Shown here piece by piece: positions 47,997-55,229 of a DNA stretch of 64,000 nucleotides (positions are counted from its first letter, which is position 1; the number at the start of each line of letters is the position of its first letter). A program made the position numbers and the translations under genes. This stretch comes from Streptomyces sp. NBC_00659 (lineage in GTDB: Bacteria; Actinomycetota; Actinomycetes; Streptomycetales; Streptomycetaceae). The notes under the pieces are model-generated. The model made no database searches. It saw only the letters and a list, made by a program, of their open reading frames with translations, and was not told the origin of the DNA. Where the stretch lies: assembly GCF_036226925.1 (NCBI RefSeq), contig NZ_CP109031.1:8246001-8310000 (forward strand), in the 5' to 3' direction.

Positions 47997-48842
47997 ATGA
48001 AAAAGGATCAGCTGATTACCCGGCGCCGGGCGTTGATCGCCGGCGCCGCCGTCCTGGGGGCGGCCGGAGCGGCGGGCACGGCCCGTGTCCTGACCGCCGG
48101 TCAGGCCACGGATCCGGCGCAGGGTCTGCCGCTCTCCGGCCCGCAGGCGAACCGGGCCCTCAAGCCCTCCGCCTACCGCCTCCAGCCCCTCGCCGGGTAC
48201 GGCGCCCCGCCGCACGGCACGCAGCTGCGGACCCTCGTCCGGCACGAGCCCTTCATCCGCGTGTCCGGGCGCGGCCGCTCCATGGTGCTGACCTTCGACG
48301 ACGGCCCCGACCCGCACTACACCCCCGAGATCCTGCGGACCCTGCGTGAGTACGACGTGCACGCCATGTTCTTCGTGTGCGGGCGGACGGCCGCCGAGAA
48401 CAAGGACCTGCTGGGCGAGATGGCCGACGACGGTCACCTCGTCGGCAACCACACGTGGAGCCATCCGCTGCTCACCAAGCTCTCGCGCTCCGCGATCCGC
48501 TCCGAGATCGAGCGCACCAGCGAGGTCATCGACGAGGCCTACGGCGAGCCGCCGTCCTGGTTCCGCGCGCCCTACGGGGAGTGGAACCGGGCGACCTACC
48601 AGATCGGGGCCGAACTCGGCATGGAGCCGATGTCCTGGACGATCGACACGAACGACTGGGCGAGGCCCGGGACCCGTGCGATCGTCGGCACGGTCCAGAA
48701 GGAGGCCGCCCCGGGTGTCGTCGTCCTCTCGCACGACGCGGGCGGCGACCGCTCACAGAGCGTGCAGGCGCTGCGCACCTACCTCCCGCGCCTGCTGGAC
48801 GCCGGCTACCACATGACGGTGCCGCGCCGTAAGTACGCCTAG
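47997..48842 (+). CDS. Exported polysaccharide deacetylase (NodB/CE4)
   Basis: 281 residues. The N-terminus has a twin-Arg-like TRRRALIAGAAVLGAAGAAG, suggesting Tat export. The NodB domain is complete: motif 1 MVLTFDDGPDPHYT with its Asp pair, motif 2 GHLVGNHTWSHPLLTKLS with two His, motif 3 WFRAPYGEWN, motif 4 MEPMSWTIDTNDWARPG, and motif 5 PGVVVLSHDAGGDRSQ. It would remove acetyl groups from peptidoglycan, chitin oligomers or similar. ATG 47997 is the likely start, though its ribosome binding site is weak. It is convergent with the sortase gene across a hairpin. Confidence 0.9.
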   Translation: MKKDQLITRRRALIAGAAVLGAAGAAGTARVLTAGQATDPAQGLPLSGPQANRALKPSAYRLQPLAGYGAPPHGTQLRTLVRHEPFIRVSGRGRSMVLTFDDGPDPHYTPEILRTLREYDVHAMFFVCGRTAAENKDLLGEMADDGHLVGNHTWSHPLLTKLSRSAIRSEIERTSEVIDEAYGEPPSWFRAPYGEWNRATYQIGAELGMEPMSWTIDTNDWARPGTRAIVGTVQKEAAPGVVVLSHDAGGDRSQSVQALRTYLPRLLDAGYHMTVPRRKYA

Positions 48843-48844
48843 AA

Positions 48845-48885
48845 CCGAAAAGGGCCCCGCGCACCGTGTGTCGCGGGGCTTTCGG
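48845..48885. terminator. Bidirectional terminator between deacetylase and sortase genes
   Basis: The stem is gccccgcg (48854-48861) with cgcggggc (48872-48879), extended by ccgaaa/tttcgg at the base. T-richness on one side and A-richness on the other suit both directions. Confidence 0.75.
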
Positions 48886-48950
48886 CCGGGCGGCCGGCGG
48901 GAAGCGCAACGCCTCGCCGACCGGCTTTCGCACGCCCGGTCCGGGAACGC

Positions 48951-49613
48951 TCAGCGCACCTCGGAAAGGCGCGCGAAGACGACCACGTTCCCGTCGTATC
49001 CGTGCTGCTTGGAGAAACCGCCGCCGCACGTGATGACGCGCAATTCGGGGGTTCCCTTGCTGTTGTACACGCGGTCGCCGGGGAAATTGCTCTTCGCGAA
49101 GACCTCGATGCCGTAGATCTCGAACACCGCGGTCTTCCCGTCCTTGCGCAGGACCTCGACCTTGTTCCCCTTCTTGAGCGCCCCGAGCCCGTAGAAGACG
49201 GCGGGGCCCCGCGTGTTGTCGACATGGCCCACGACCACGGCCGTGCCCTTCTCGCCGGGCGAGACCGCTCCGGTGAACCATCCGGCGAGATTCGCGTCGT
49301 CGGGCGGTGGCGCGTCGACCCAGCCGTCCACGTCCAGGCCCACCGGCATCACCGGGGCGTCGACGCGGATGGCGGGGATCCGTACCCGGTCGGCCACGGA
49401 GTACGGCAGCGCGTCGGGCGTCTTCGAGAACGTGCCGCCCGGCGTGCGGCTGTCCGCCGCTGCCGCCGAGGCCGGCTGCGGGGGGCCCACGTCGAACTCG
49501 CCGGAACCGTTCCGGATGAGTGCGAGGCCGGTCAGCAGAACAAGCGCTATGACGCCCCAAGGAGCGCGCTTCCTCTGCCGCTCCTCCTCTTCGGCCAACT
49601 CGGACGCAGACAT
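48951..49613 (-). CDS. Class F sortase
   Basis: 220 residues from ATG 49613 (GAGGGG seven bases upstream; an in-frame TTG at 49619 is rejected). The N-terminal cytoplasmic stretch is acidic/basic (ELAEEEERQRKRAP), followed by one membrane helix (WGVIALVLLTGLALI). The sortase barrel follows: VRIPAIRVDAPVMPVGLDVDG, catalytic His in VVVGHVDNTRGPAVFYGL, catalytic Cys in LRVITCGGGF, and the C-terminal Arg in VVVFARLSEVR. Class F enzymes of actinobacteria are monocistronic and their clients are largely unknown. Two candidate clients lie immediately beside it (49945-50436 and 50566-51105). Confidence 0.9.
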   Translation of the reverse strand: MSASELAEEEERQRKRAPWGVIALVLLTGLALIRNGSGEFDVGPPQPASAAAADSRTPGGTFSKTPDALPYSVADRVRIPAIRVDAPVMPVGLDVDGWVDAPPPDDANLAGWFTGAVSPGEKGTAVVVGHVDNTRGPAVFYGLGALKKGNKVEVLRKDGKTAVFEIYGIEVFAKSNFPGDRVYNSKGTPELRVITCGGGFSKQHGYDGNVVVFARLSEVR

Positions 49614-49944
49614 TCGCAATCCCCTCTCGACGCGGCCGTCGCCTCGTCATCCGCGCATATGAGCACGCTAATGGCAGCAAGGTCGCCCGGCGACGGGGAG
49701 CGGGCGAACGGGTGGCCGAAGGAAAGCCCCGTGCGCCATCCGAGTTGCCGTGACCAGGAATTTTCTGACGGTCCGTGACCTGCGGCAATATCCGATTGTG
49801 TGGAATTCCTTCGGCGTGTCCTCTCACCAGGACGGACCATTCCCGAAATGCGGCCGCGTGCACGGCATCTGAGGGTCTGACTGGGAGGCGCTTTCTCGCC
49901 GATCCACCGGGGACGGTTCCCGGGGCGCCCCCGCGGAGGATCAC
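49614..49944. other. Divergent promoter region, sortase versus wall-protein gene
   Basis: 331 bp with no gene. The stretch 49756-49815 (gaattttctgacgg, gcaatatccgattgtgtgg, palindromic ggaattcc) is the AT-richest part and likely holds promoters for both sides. Specific boxes could not be assigned. Confidence 0.4.
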
Positions 49945-50436
49945 ATGCGTACTACTCGTGCCCTGGCGGTGTCCGCCGCCGCGGTCGCCGCCGTGGGGCT
50001 CGCCGCCCCGATGGCCGCGGCGTGGAACACGCCCAGCAACATTGTCGCGATGCCCAGTGTCATCGCCCGTGGCGGCCAGCTCACCGTGACCGTCGACGGG
50101 TGCCCGAGGGGAGGCACGATGACCTCTCCCGCTTTCCGTCAGGCGAGACTCTCGCCGCTCCTGGGCAGCCGCAACGAGTCGTCCAGCGGTACGGCCACCA
50201 TCAACCAGGACGCCGCTCCCGGCTCGTACGACATCACCGTCAACTGCGACGGGACGGGCCCGCTGACCCGCCCGGCCGCCTTCACCGTCATCGGCGGTGT
50301 GCGCGGCGGCCTCGGCGGCAGCAGCACCACCGGTGCCACGCCCACCGACATGGCGATCGGCGGCGGTCTGGTGGCCGCGGCGGCCGTCGGCGGCGGGGTG
50401 TTCTGGATGCGGCGCAGGTCGGAGCGGCACATCTGA
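49945..50436 (+). CDS. Exported small surface protein, candidate sortase client A
   Basis: 163 residues: signal peptide (ALAVSAAAVAAVGLAAPMAAA), then one Ig-like beta domain (IARGGQLTVTVDGCP ... GSYDITVNCDG) with two Cys likely disulphide-bonded. After it comes a Gly/Ser/Thr linker GVRGGLGGSSTTGATPTD, a C-terminal hydrophobic helix and a basic tail MRRRSERHI. It has the overall plan of a sorted wall protein but no LPXTG-like motif. It is very similar in plan to the protein encoded at 50566-51105, including the GVRxGxGGS element. ATG 49945 has GGAGG close upstream. Confidence 0.75.
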   Translation: MRTTRALAVSAAAVAAVGLAAPMAAAWNTPSNIVAMPSVIARGGQLTVTVDGCPRGGTMTSPAFRQARLSPLLGSRNESSSGTATINQDAAPGSYDITVNCDGTGPLTRPAAFTVIGGVRGGLGGSSTTGATPTDMAIGGGLVAAAAVGGGVFWMRRRSERHI

Positions 50437-50506
50437 CCGTTCCGCCGGCGAGCGGCCGGTCCCGCCCCCTTCGGAGGCCGGCCGTCCGCCACGCGGGCCG
50501 CACGTG

Positions 50507-50556
50507 ACAGCCCTTCGCTCCGGGCCCGCCCGACCGGGTCCGGGGTGAAGGGCTGT
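50507..50556. terminator. Bidirectional terminator between the two surface-protein genes
   Basis: Outer arms acagcccttc (50507-50516) and gaagggctgt (50547-50556) pair perfectly; an inner ccgggcccg/cgggtccgg pairing extends the stem. Confidence 0.7.
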
Positions 50557-50565
50557 GCCGTTGCG

Positions 50566-51105
50566 TCAGGTCTCGTCGGAGGGAGTGCGCCGACGGGACA
50601 GGTACCAGGCGGCGCCGACCGAACCGGCGATGAGCGCCGTGCCCATCCCGATCTGCTTCAGGTCGAAACCGCCGGCACTGCCGCCGACACCGGCCCGGAC
50701 GCCCCGCTGCAGGGGTACCGGGGTCGGAGTGACCGGCGACCGGCCGCCGGTGATCGTGAGACCGGTGCTGCCGCTCGCTCCGCCGCACGAGAACGTCACG
50801 TCGTACACGGCCCCGGGTCTGGCGTCCCAGTCGACCATGGCGGTGGCCGAGGACTGCCCCGGCGGGATGGTGACGGTGTCGAAGACCCCGGAGGTGACCG
50901 TGGCGGTTCCCCTGCACCCGCCGTCCCGCTTCAGGAGCAGCGACACCTGGCCGCCGGCGGCGACGGTCGACGGCTGCACGCTGAAGGCGAACGGGGTGAT
51001 CGGGGTGAGTCCGTGGTCCCCGTCGCCGGCGGACGCGACGGGTGCGGCGAAGGTCAGGGCTGTCATGCCCAGCAGTGCGGCCGAAGCGACGCGTATCGCG
51101 CGCAT
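50566..51105 (-). CDS. Exported small surface protein, candidate sortase client B
   Basis: 179 residues from ATG 51105 (GGAGG seven bases upstream). Signal peptide (VASAALLGMTALTFAAPVASA), Ig-like beta domain (STVAAGGQVSLLLKRDGGCRG ... GAVYDVTFSCGG) with two Cys, then linker PLQRGVRAGVGGSAGGFD. A C-terminal helix (IGMGTALIAGSVGAAWYL) and SRRRTPSDET tail follow. It shares domain order, Cys pattern and the GVRxGxGGS element with the neighbour at 49945-50436, so the two are paralogues despite modest identity by eye. No LPXTG motif. Confidence 0.75.
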   Translation of the reverse strand: MRAIRVASAALLGMTALTFAAPVASAGDGDHGLTPITPFAFSVQPSTVAAGGQVSLLLKRDGGCRGTATVTSGVFDTVTIPPGQSSATAMVDWDARPGAVYDVTFSCGGASGSTGLTITGGRSPVTPTPVPLQRGVRAGVGGSAGGFDLKQIGMGTALIAGSVGAAWYLSRRRTPSDET

Positions 51106-51254
51106 GGTGAGCCTCCAGGTCCCCGAGGAGCCTTGCTGCGGACCTATTCCGCTTGCGCCGGAAATGCACCTCGATGATCGGAACGCTAGGAAAGGGCGAA
51201 CAGGGGCGCGATCCCAGTAGCGCGAACGGGGCAATTGTGTGGGCCGTTCGGGGG

Positions 51255-51289
51255 ACGCCGTGCGTGCGGACGGGGGACGCGCACGGCGT
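51255..51289 (-). terminator. Probable terminator of the DUF4239-like gene
   Basis: Arms acgccgtgcg (51255-51264) and cgcacggcgt (51280-51289) pair perfectly with a 15-nt loop, 40 bp past the leftward gene's stop. Confidence 0.5.
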
Positions 51290-51331
51290 GGCGCCCGCCC
51301 CCCCGCCCACGGAAGGTCCCCGGGGGGCGCG

Positions 51332-52096
51332 TCACCCGGGAAGTTGTGGGAACAGCGCCGTGAAGGGCTCCGTCGACGCCGTGATCCCGCGGCTGTAGGG
51401 CGCGTCGAAGTCCCAGATCAGGAACAGCAGGAACGCGATCAGGGCGGAGAACAGCCCGGCCAGGATCAGTTCCCGGGCGGTGCGCCGGATCTGGAGCGCG
51501 AAGATCATCCCGACCGTGACCACGGCGCCGGTGATCAGCCCGAACCACACCACCCCCGGCATGGTCGCCCCCGTGGAGTCGGCGCGGGCGCTGCGCGCGG
51601 TGTCGGCCGCCGTCACCTGGTCGAGGAGCGGCTGGTAGGCCTGCGCCTCGAAGTCCGACTTCGGCTGATAGTCGGTGACGTCGTGCCGGACCCGGTCGAG
51701 GAGCCGGCCGCCCTCCGAGGTCACCCGGCCCTGCTCGGCCATGGCCTTCCACTCGGTGGTGACCACGTGGTGGACGTACGCGTCGACGTCACCGCGGATC
51801 CGGTCGCGGACGTCGGGCGGGTAGACCCGGACCCGTTCGGAGATCTCGTGCAGGGCCTGCGCCTCGCTCTGCACCTGGTTCTGGGCGCCGCCGCGGGCCT
51901 CCCAGACACCGGCGATGGCCAGTCCGAGGACGATGGCGTACACCACGCCGATCATCATCGTCATGTACTCGATGACGTCCGGCGTCTCGGTGGGGTCCTC
52001 GTCCTCACTGGCCCTGCGATGGCGTACGAGGGTCACGACGAGGACCACCAGGCACGCGGCCGCCATCGCGAGGGTGAGAACAAGCCAATCCGACAA
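51332..52096 (-). CDS. DUF4239-like (bestrophin-like) membrane protein
   Basis: 254 residues with two N-terminal and two C-terminal hydrophobic helices (VLTLAMAAACLVVLVVTLV, MTMMIGVVYAIVLGLAIAGV; GVVWFGLITGAVVTVGMIFA, ILAGLFSALIAFLLFLIWDF). They flank a helical middle (QVQSEAQALHEISERVRVYP), the DUF4239 pattern. The start is TTG 52096 with GGAGG six bases upstream. Some relatives have been proposed as channels; the role here is unknown. It begins 16 bp after the proline-rich protein gene, so the two form an operon. Confidence 0.75.
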   Translation of the reverse strand: MSDWLVLTLAMAAACLVVLVVTLVRHRRASEDEDPTETPDVIEYMTMMIGVVYAIVLGLAIAGVWEARGGAQNQVQSEAQALHEISERVRVYPPDVRDRIRGDVDAYVHHVVTTEWKAMAEQGRVTSEGGRLLDRVRHDVTDYQPKSDFEAQAYQPLLDQVTAADTARSARADSTGATMPGVVWFGLITGAVVTVGMIFALQIRRTARELILAGLFSALIAFLLFLIWDFDAPYSRGITASTEPFTALFPQLPG

Positions 52097-52112
52097 AGTG
52101 TGCCTCCAGGGG

Positions 52113-52781
52113 TCAGCGCGGGCGCAGCGCGGCGACGGCGAGCACCGCGGGCGCGGTGATGAGCAGGGTGAACGAGACCAGTGACGGACCGCCGCGGGGC
52201 GCGTGCTTGTGCGGCGGGGTGCGGTACGCCGGATAACTGACCGGAACCGGCGCCGGAGCGGGACGCGCGCTCGGTGTCGGTGCGGGCTTCGGCGTGGGTC
52301 TCGGTGCCACGACCGGAGCGGGCCGCGGCGGCACGGGCCTCGGCGCCGGTGGAGGCGGCGGTGGGGGCGGAGGCGGAGGCGGTGGTGGTGGAGGCGCGGG
52401 CTTCGGTGCGTGGGTGGGCGGAGGCGGTGGGGCCGGCTTCGGTGTCGGCTCGGGCTTCGGTGTCGGCTCGGGCTTCGGCGGCGGAGGGGGCTCGGGGGCC
52501 GGCGGGGTCGGCGTGGGCGTCGGCGGGCAGGGCGGGGTCGGGGCAGGGGTCGGGGCCGGACACCGGACGGTGTGTCCGACGACGGCGACCGCCCCGTCGC
52601 CCGCCACGGCCACCGCGGTGATCCCGTCGCCGTCCGGGCCCGTCGAGGCGTACGCGCAGGCGTCGGCCGTGGCCGTTCCGCTCGGTGCGCCGACGAGGAG
52701 CCAGGTGAGCGCCGTCAGCGCCAGTACCCGTATGACGAGGGCGGATCGATTCCGCTGGGGTGCGTGCACGACCAAGATCAT
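52113..52781 (-). CDS. Exported proline-rich protein with C-terminal membrane anchor
   Basis: About 222 residues: a signal helix (VIRVLALTALTWLLVGAPSGTATA), a short Cys-containing head (ADACAYASTGPDGDG ... GHTVRCPA), a ~110-residue Pro-rich stalk (PEPTPK repeats and an unbroken run of about 16 Pro), and a C-terminal hydrophobic helix (LVSFTLLITAPAVLAVAAL) ending in RPR. It could span the wall from a membrane anchor. The start is uncertain (ATG 52781 or GTG 52769); neither has a good ribosome binding site. It is co-oriented and nearly contiguous with the DUF4239-like gene. Confidence 0.7.
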   Translation of the reverse strand: MILVVHAPQRNRSALVIRVLALTALTWLLVGAPSGTATADACAYASTGPDGDGITAVAVAGDGAVAVVGHTVRCPAPTPAPTPPCPPTPTPTPPAPEPPPPPKPEPTPKPEPTPKPAPPPPPTHAPKPAPPPPPPPPPPPPPPPPAPRPVPPRPAPVVAPRPTPKPAPTPSARPAPAPVPVSYPAYRTPPHKHAPRGGPSLVSFTLLITAPAVLAVAALRPR

Positions 52782-53040
52782 GGGGCGCGAGGGGCCGGGT
52801 CACGCCGAAGTGTCCTGGATTGGCCACGAATTGGGTACCTCCGGCCCTCGGTGGCTGACGCGTGAGGCCGGGAACCGTGGGCATTGATCGAACATGTGGG
52901 CGATCCGCGTCGACCGCCGCACAGTCTTCCGAAAGAAATTTGAGGCCCGTTTGAACACTCCTGCACCTCCCGCCCGTACCTAGGGCCATGCGCGGCGCTG
53001 CAGGGCGCTGCAAAACTTATGCGAACAGCGGGAGTTACCA

Positions 53041-53994
53041 ATGAAGACCTCCTGGCGGAGCGCCTCACTCGTAGCGTCAGCTGCGGCCGTGCTGGCGCTC
53101 ACGACGGCGTGTGGTCAGGAAAACGCAACTTCGACGGGTGCCCAGAACGTGGGCGCCACCTCGGCGGCGGGCGGTTACGGGACCAGCACCACCGCCGGTG
53201 CCGGTGCCGATGCCGGCAACGGCTACGGAGCCGATTCCAAGGAGAGTGCGGCCGCGAAGCCGGGGGTCGCGGGCGCGCTGGCCGTGACCGAGAGCGTCAA
53301 GCTCGGCAAGGTGCTGACCGACGGCTCCGGGTTCACTCTCTACCGCTTCGACAAGGACACCGCCGAGCCGCCGAAGTCGAGTTGTGACGGTGCCTGCGCG
53401 ACCGCCTGGCCGCCCGTGCCCGCCGAGGGCGCGGAAGCCGCCACCGGTGTGGACAAGGCACTGCTCGGCGAGGTCACCCGGACCGACGGCACGAAGCAGC
53501 TGACCATAGGCGGCTGGCCCATGTACCGGTACGCCAAGGACACCAAGGCCGGTGACACCAACGGCCAGAACGTGGGCGGCACTTGGTTCGCCTCGGCGCC
53601 CGACGGCAAGAAGGCCACCCTGGCCTCCCTCCCCGGTCTGTCGGTCCGCAAGGACCCGAAGCTCGGCGACATCGTCGTCGACAAGAACGGCATGACCGTC
53701 TACCGCTTCATGAAGGACCAGGCCTGGCCCGTCTCGAAGTCGGCCTGCGTCGGTGCCTGCCTGGAGAAGTGGCCCGCGGTCGCCCCGGTCTCCGAGGACG
53801 ACACCAAGGGCGTCAAGAAGAAGGGTCTGATGCCCTTCACGCGCCCCGACGGCGTGAAGCAGATGTCGGTCAACTGCTGGCCGATCTACACCTTCTCCGG
53901 TGACAGTGCTCCCGGCGACACCAACGGTCAGGGAGTCGGCGGCACCTGGTACGCCGTCTCGCCCGACGGAAAGCCGGTCGGCGCGGCCGAGTAG
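53041..53994 (+). CDS. Lipoprotein with duplicated secreted-repeat (PF03640-like) domain, SCO0930-like
   Basis: 317 residues. Lipobox LALTTAC with Cys near residue 24, then a Gly/Ala/Thr linker. Two homologous halves follow. Each has an LT/VD-x-G-x-T-x-YRF opening (GFTLYRFDKDT; GMTVYRFMKDQ), a CxGACxxxWP pair (CDGACATAWPPV; CVGACLEKWPAV) and a WPxYxxxxD...GDTNGQxVGGTW ending. From memory this matches S. coelicolor SCO0930-type lipoproteins near rmdA. The Cys/Met/Trp-rich loops may bind haem or copper; that is inference. Ribosome binding site GGGAG. Confidence 0.85.
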   Translation: MKTSWRSASLVASAAAVLALTTACGQENATSTGAQNVGATSAAGGYGTSTTAGAGADAGNGYGADSKESAAAKPGVAGALAVTESVKLGKVLTDGSGFTLYRFDKDTAEPPKSSCDGACATAWPPVPAEGAEAATGVDKALLGEVTRTDGTKQLTIGGWPMYRYAKDTKAGDTNGQNVGGTWFASAPDGKKATLASLPGLSVRKDPKLGDIVVDKNGMTVYRFMKDQAWPVSKSACVGACLEKWPAVAPVSEDDTKGVKKKGLMPFTRPDGVKQMSVNCWPIYTFSGDSAPGDTNGQGVGGTWYAVSPDGKPVGAAE

Positions 53995-54044
53995 GGCGTC
54001 AACACCCCACGGTTGACCGGCTCGCCCGAACGAACGCGCCGCCC

Positions 54045-54079
54045 AGGGTCCGCCCCCTCCACCGGAGGGGGCGGACCCT
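54045..54079 (+). terminator. Terminator after the repeat lipoprotein gene
   Basis: A perfect 16-bp stem (54045-54060 / 54064-54079) around a 3-nt loop. The remainder of the 422-bp gap to 54416 is non-coding; TAGCCT at 54360-54365 may be a -10 for the methyltransferase operon. Confidence 0.85.
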
Positions 54080-54416
54080 TGTGCTCCCCGGGTGCGGGCG
54101 AAGGATTCCGGCCGTCGCCGGAACGTGAAAGATCCGGTCGGCGGCCCGGATGTGAAAGAACGCCGCTGCGCGACAGGGGACTTGGCCACGCTTCGTGACC
54201 CCGCCGAGCTTTTTGGAATGCTTCGGAACGATTTCGCGGGGGCGGTGAGTGGCGTTCGCGGTATACGTTCGCAGATGCCAATTCGGCACGTGCCTGAGGC
54301 AGTGACCGGGAACGGACGGTCAATTTCCGGTTTGACTCGCTCCTTTGGCGGGCGATCAGTAGCCTCTGCTCGAACACCGGATCGTCCGTGCCGTCGCCTA
54401 CGCCTTGGAGAGATAG

Positions 54417-55229
54417 ATGGAGCGTCCCGCCTGGGCCCCTCGCAGCATTGACATCTCAGTGCCGAGCGTGTCCCGGATATACGACTACTACCTGGGCGGT
54501 TCGCACAACTTCGAGGTCGACCGGGAAGCGGCGCGCAAGGCGATGGAGTTCATGCCGGGCCTCCCCAAGGTCATGCAGGCGAACCGGGCGTTCATGCGCC
54601 GGGCGGTCCGCTACGCGGCCGGCGAGGGCATCGACCAGTTCCTCGACATCGGCTCCGGCATCCCCACGTTCGGCAACGTCCACGAGATCGCCCAGGCCGC
54701 CCGCCCCGGCGCACGGGTCGTCTACGTCGACCACGACCCGGTTGCCGTCGCACACAGCCAGGCCGTGCTGCGGGGCAACGAGGACGCGGACGTCGTCGCA
54801 GCGGACCTCCTCAAGCCCCAGGAAATCCTGGTGAGTCACCCGGTTCAGCGGCTGATCGACCTGAACCGGCCGGTCGCGTTGCTTCTCGTTGCCATACTTC
54901 ACTTCGTGGAAGACGCGGACGACCCGTACCGGGCGGTGGCCGAACTGCGCGACGCCCTCGCGCCGGGAAGCATGCTCGTCGTCACGCATGCCTCGTTCGA
55001 GGGCATTCCGCTCTCACGGGAGCAGGCCGAGGGCACGGTCGACGTGTACAAGGACATCCGCAACCCGCTGATCATGCGCACGCGCGAGGAGATCGCGCGG
55101 TTCTTCGAGGGGTACGACATGGTGGAACCCGGACTGGTGCCGATGCCGGACTGGCGGCCCGACACGGCATCCGAGGACGAGGATCCCTATTCCTTCTCCG
55201 GGTTCGGCGGCGTGGGACGCACGGCGTGA
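54417..55229 (+). CDS. SAM-dependent methyltransferase, DUF574/PF04672 family
   Basis: 270 residues. The hallmark N-terminus is present: SIDISVPSVSRIYDYYLGGS HNFEVDREAA. Next come motif I FLDIGSGIPTFGNVHEIA, the acidic loop VVYVDHDPVAVAHSQAVL, and LLVAILHFVEDADDPY. The family is greatly expanded in Streptomyces and its substrates are unknown. Its stop overlaps the start of the c-di-GMP gene (GTGA), so the two are translationally coupled and probably act in one pathway. Confidence 0.9.
   Translation: MERPAWAPRSIDISVPSVSRIYDYYLGGSHNFEVDREAARKAMEFMPGLPKVMQANRAFMRRAVRYAAGEGIDQFLDIGSGIPTFGNVHEIAQAARPGARVVYVDHDPVAVAHSQAVLRGNEDADVVAADLLKPQEILVSHPVQRLIDLNRPVALLLVAILHFVEDADDPYRAVAELRDALAPGSMLVVTHASFEGIPLSREQAEGTVDVYKDIRNPLIMRTREEIARFFEGYDMVEPGLVPMPDWRPDTASEDEDPYSFSGFGGVGRTA

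Noticed and set aside
54332..54365. TTGACT ... TAGCCT as a standard promoter for the methyltransferase operon
   Set aside because: The 22-bp spacing is too long for a normal housekeeping promoter; only the -10 was mentioned.
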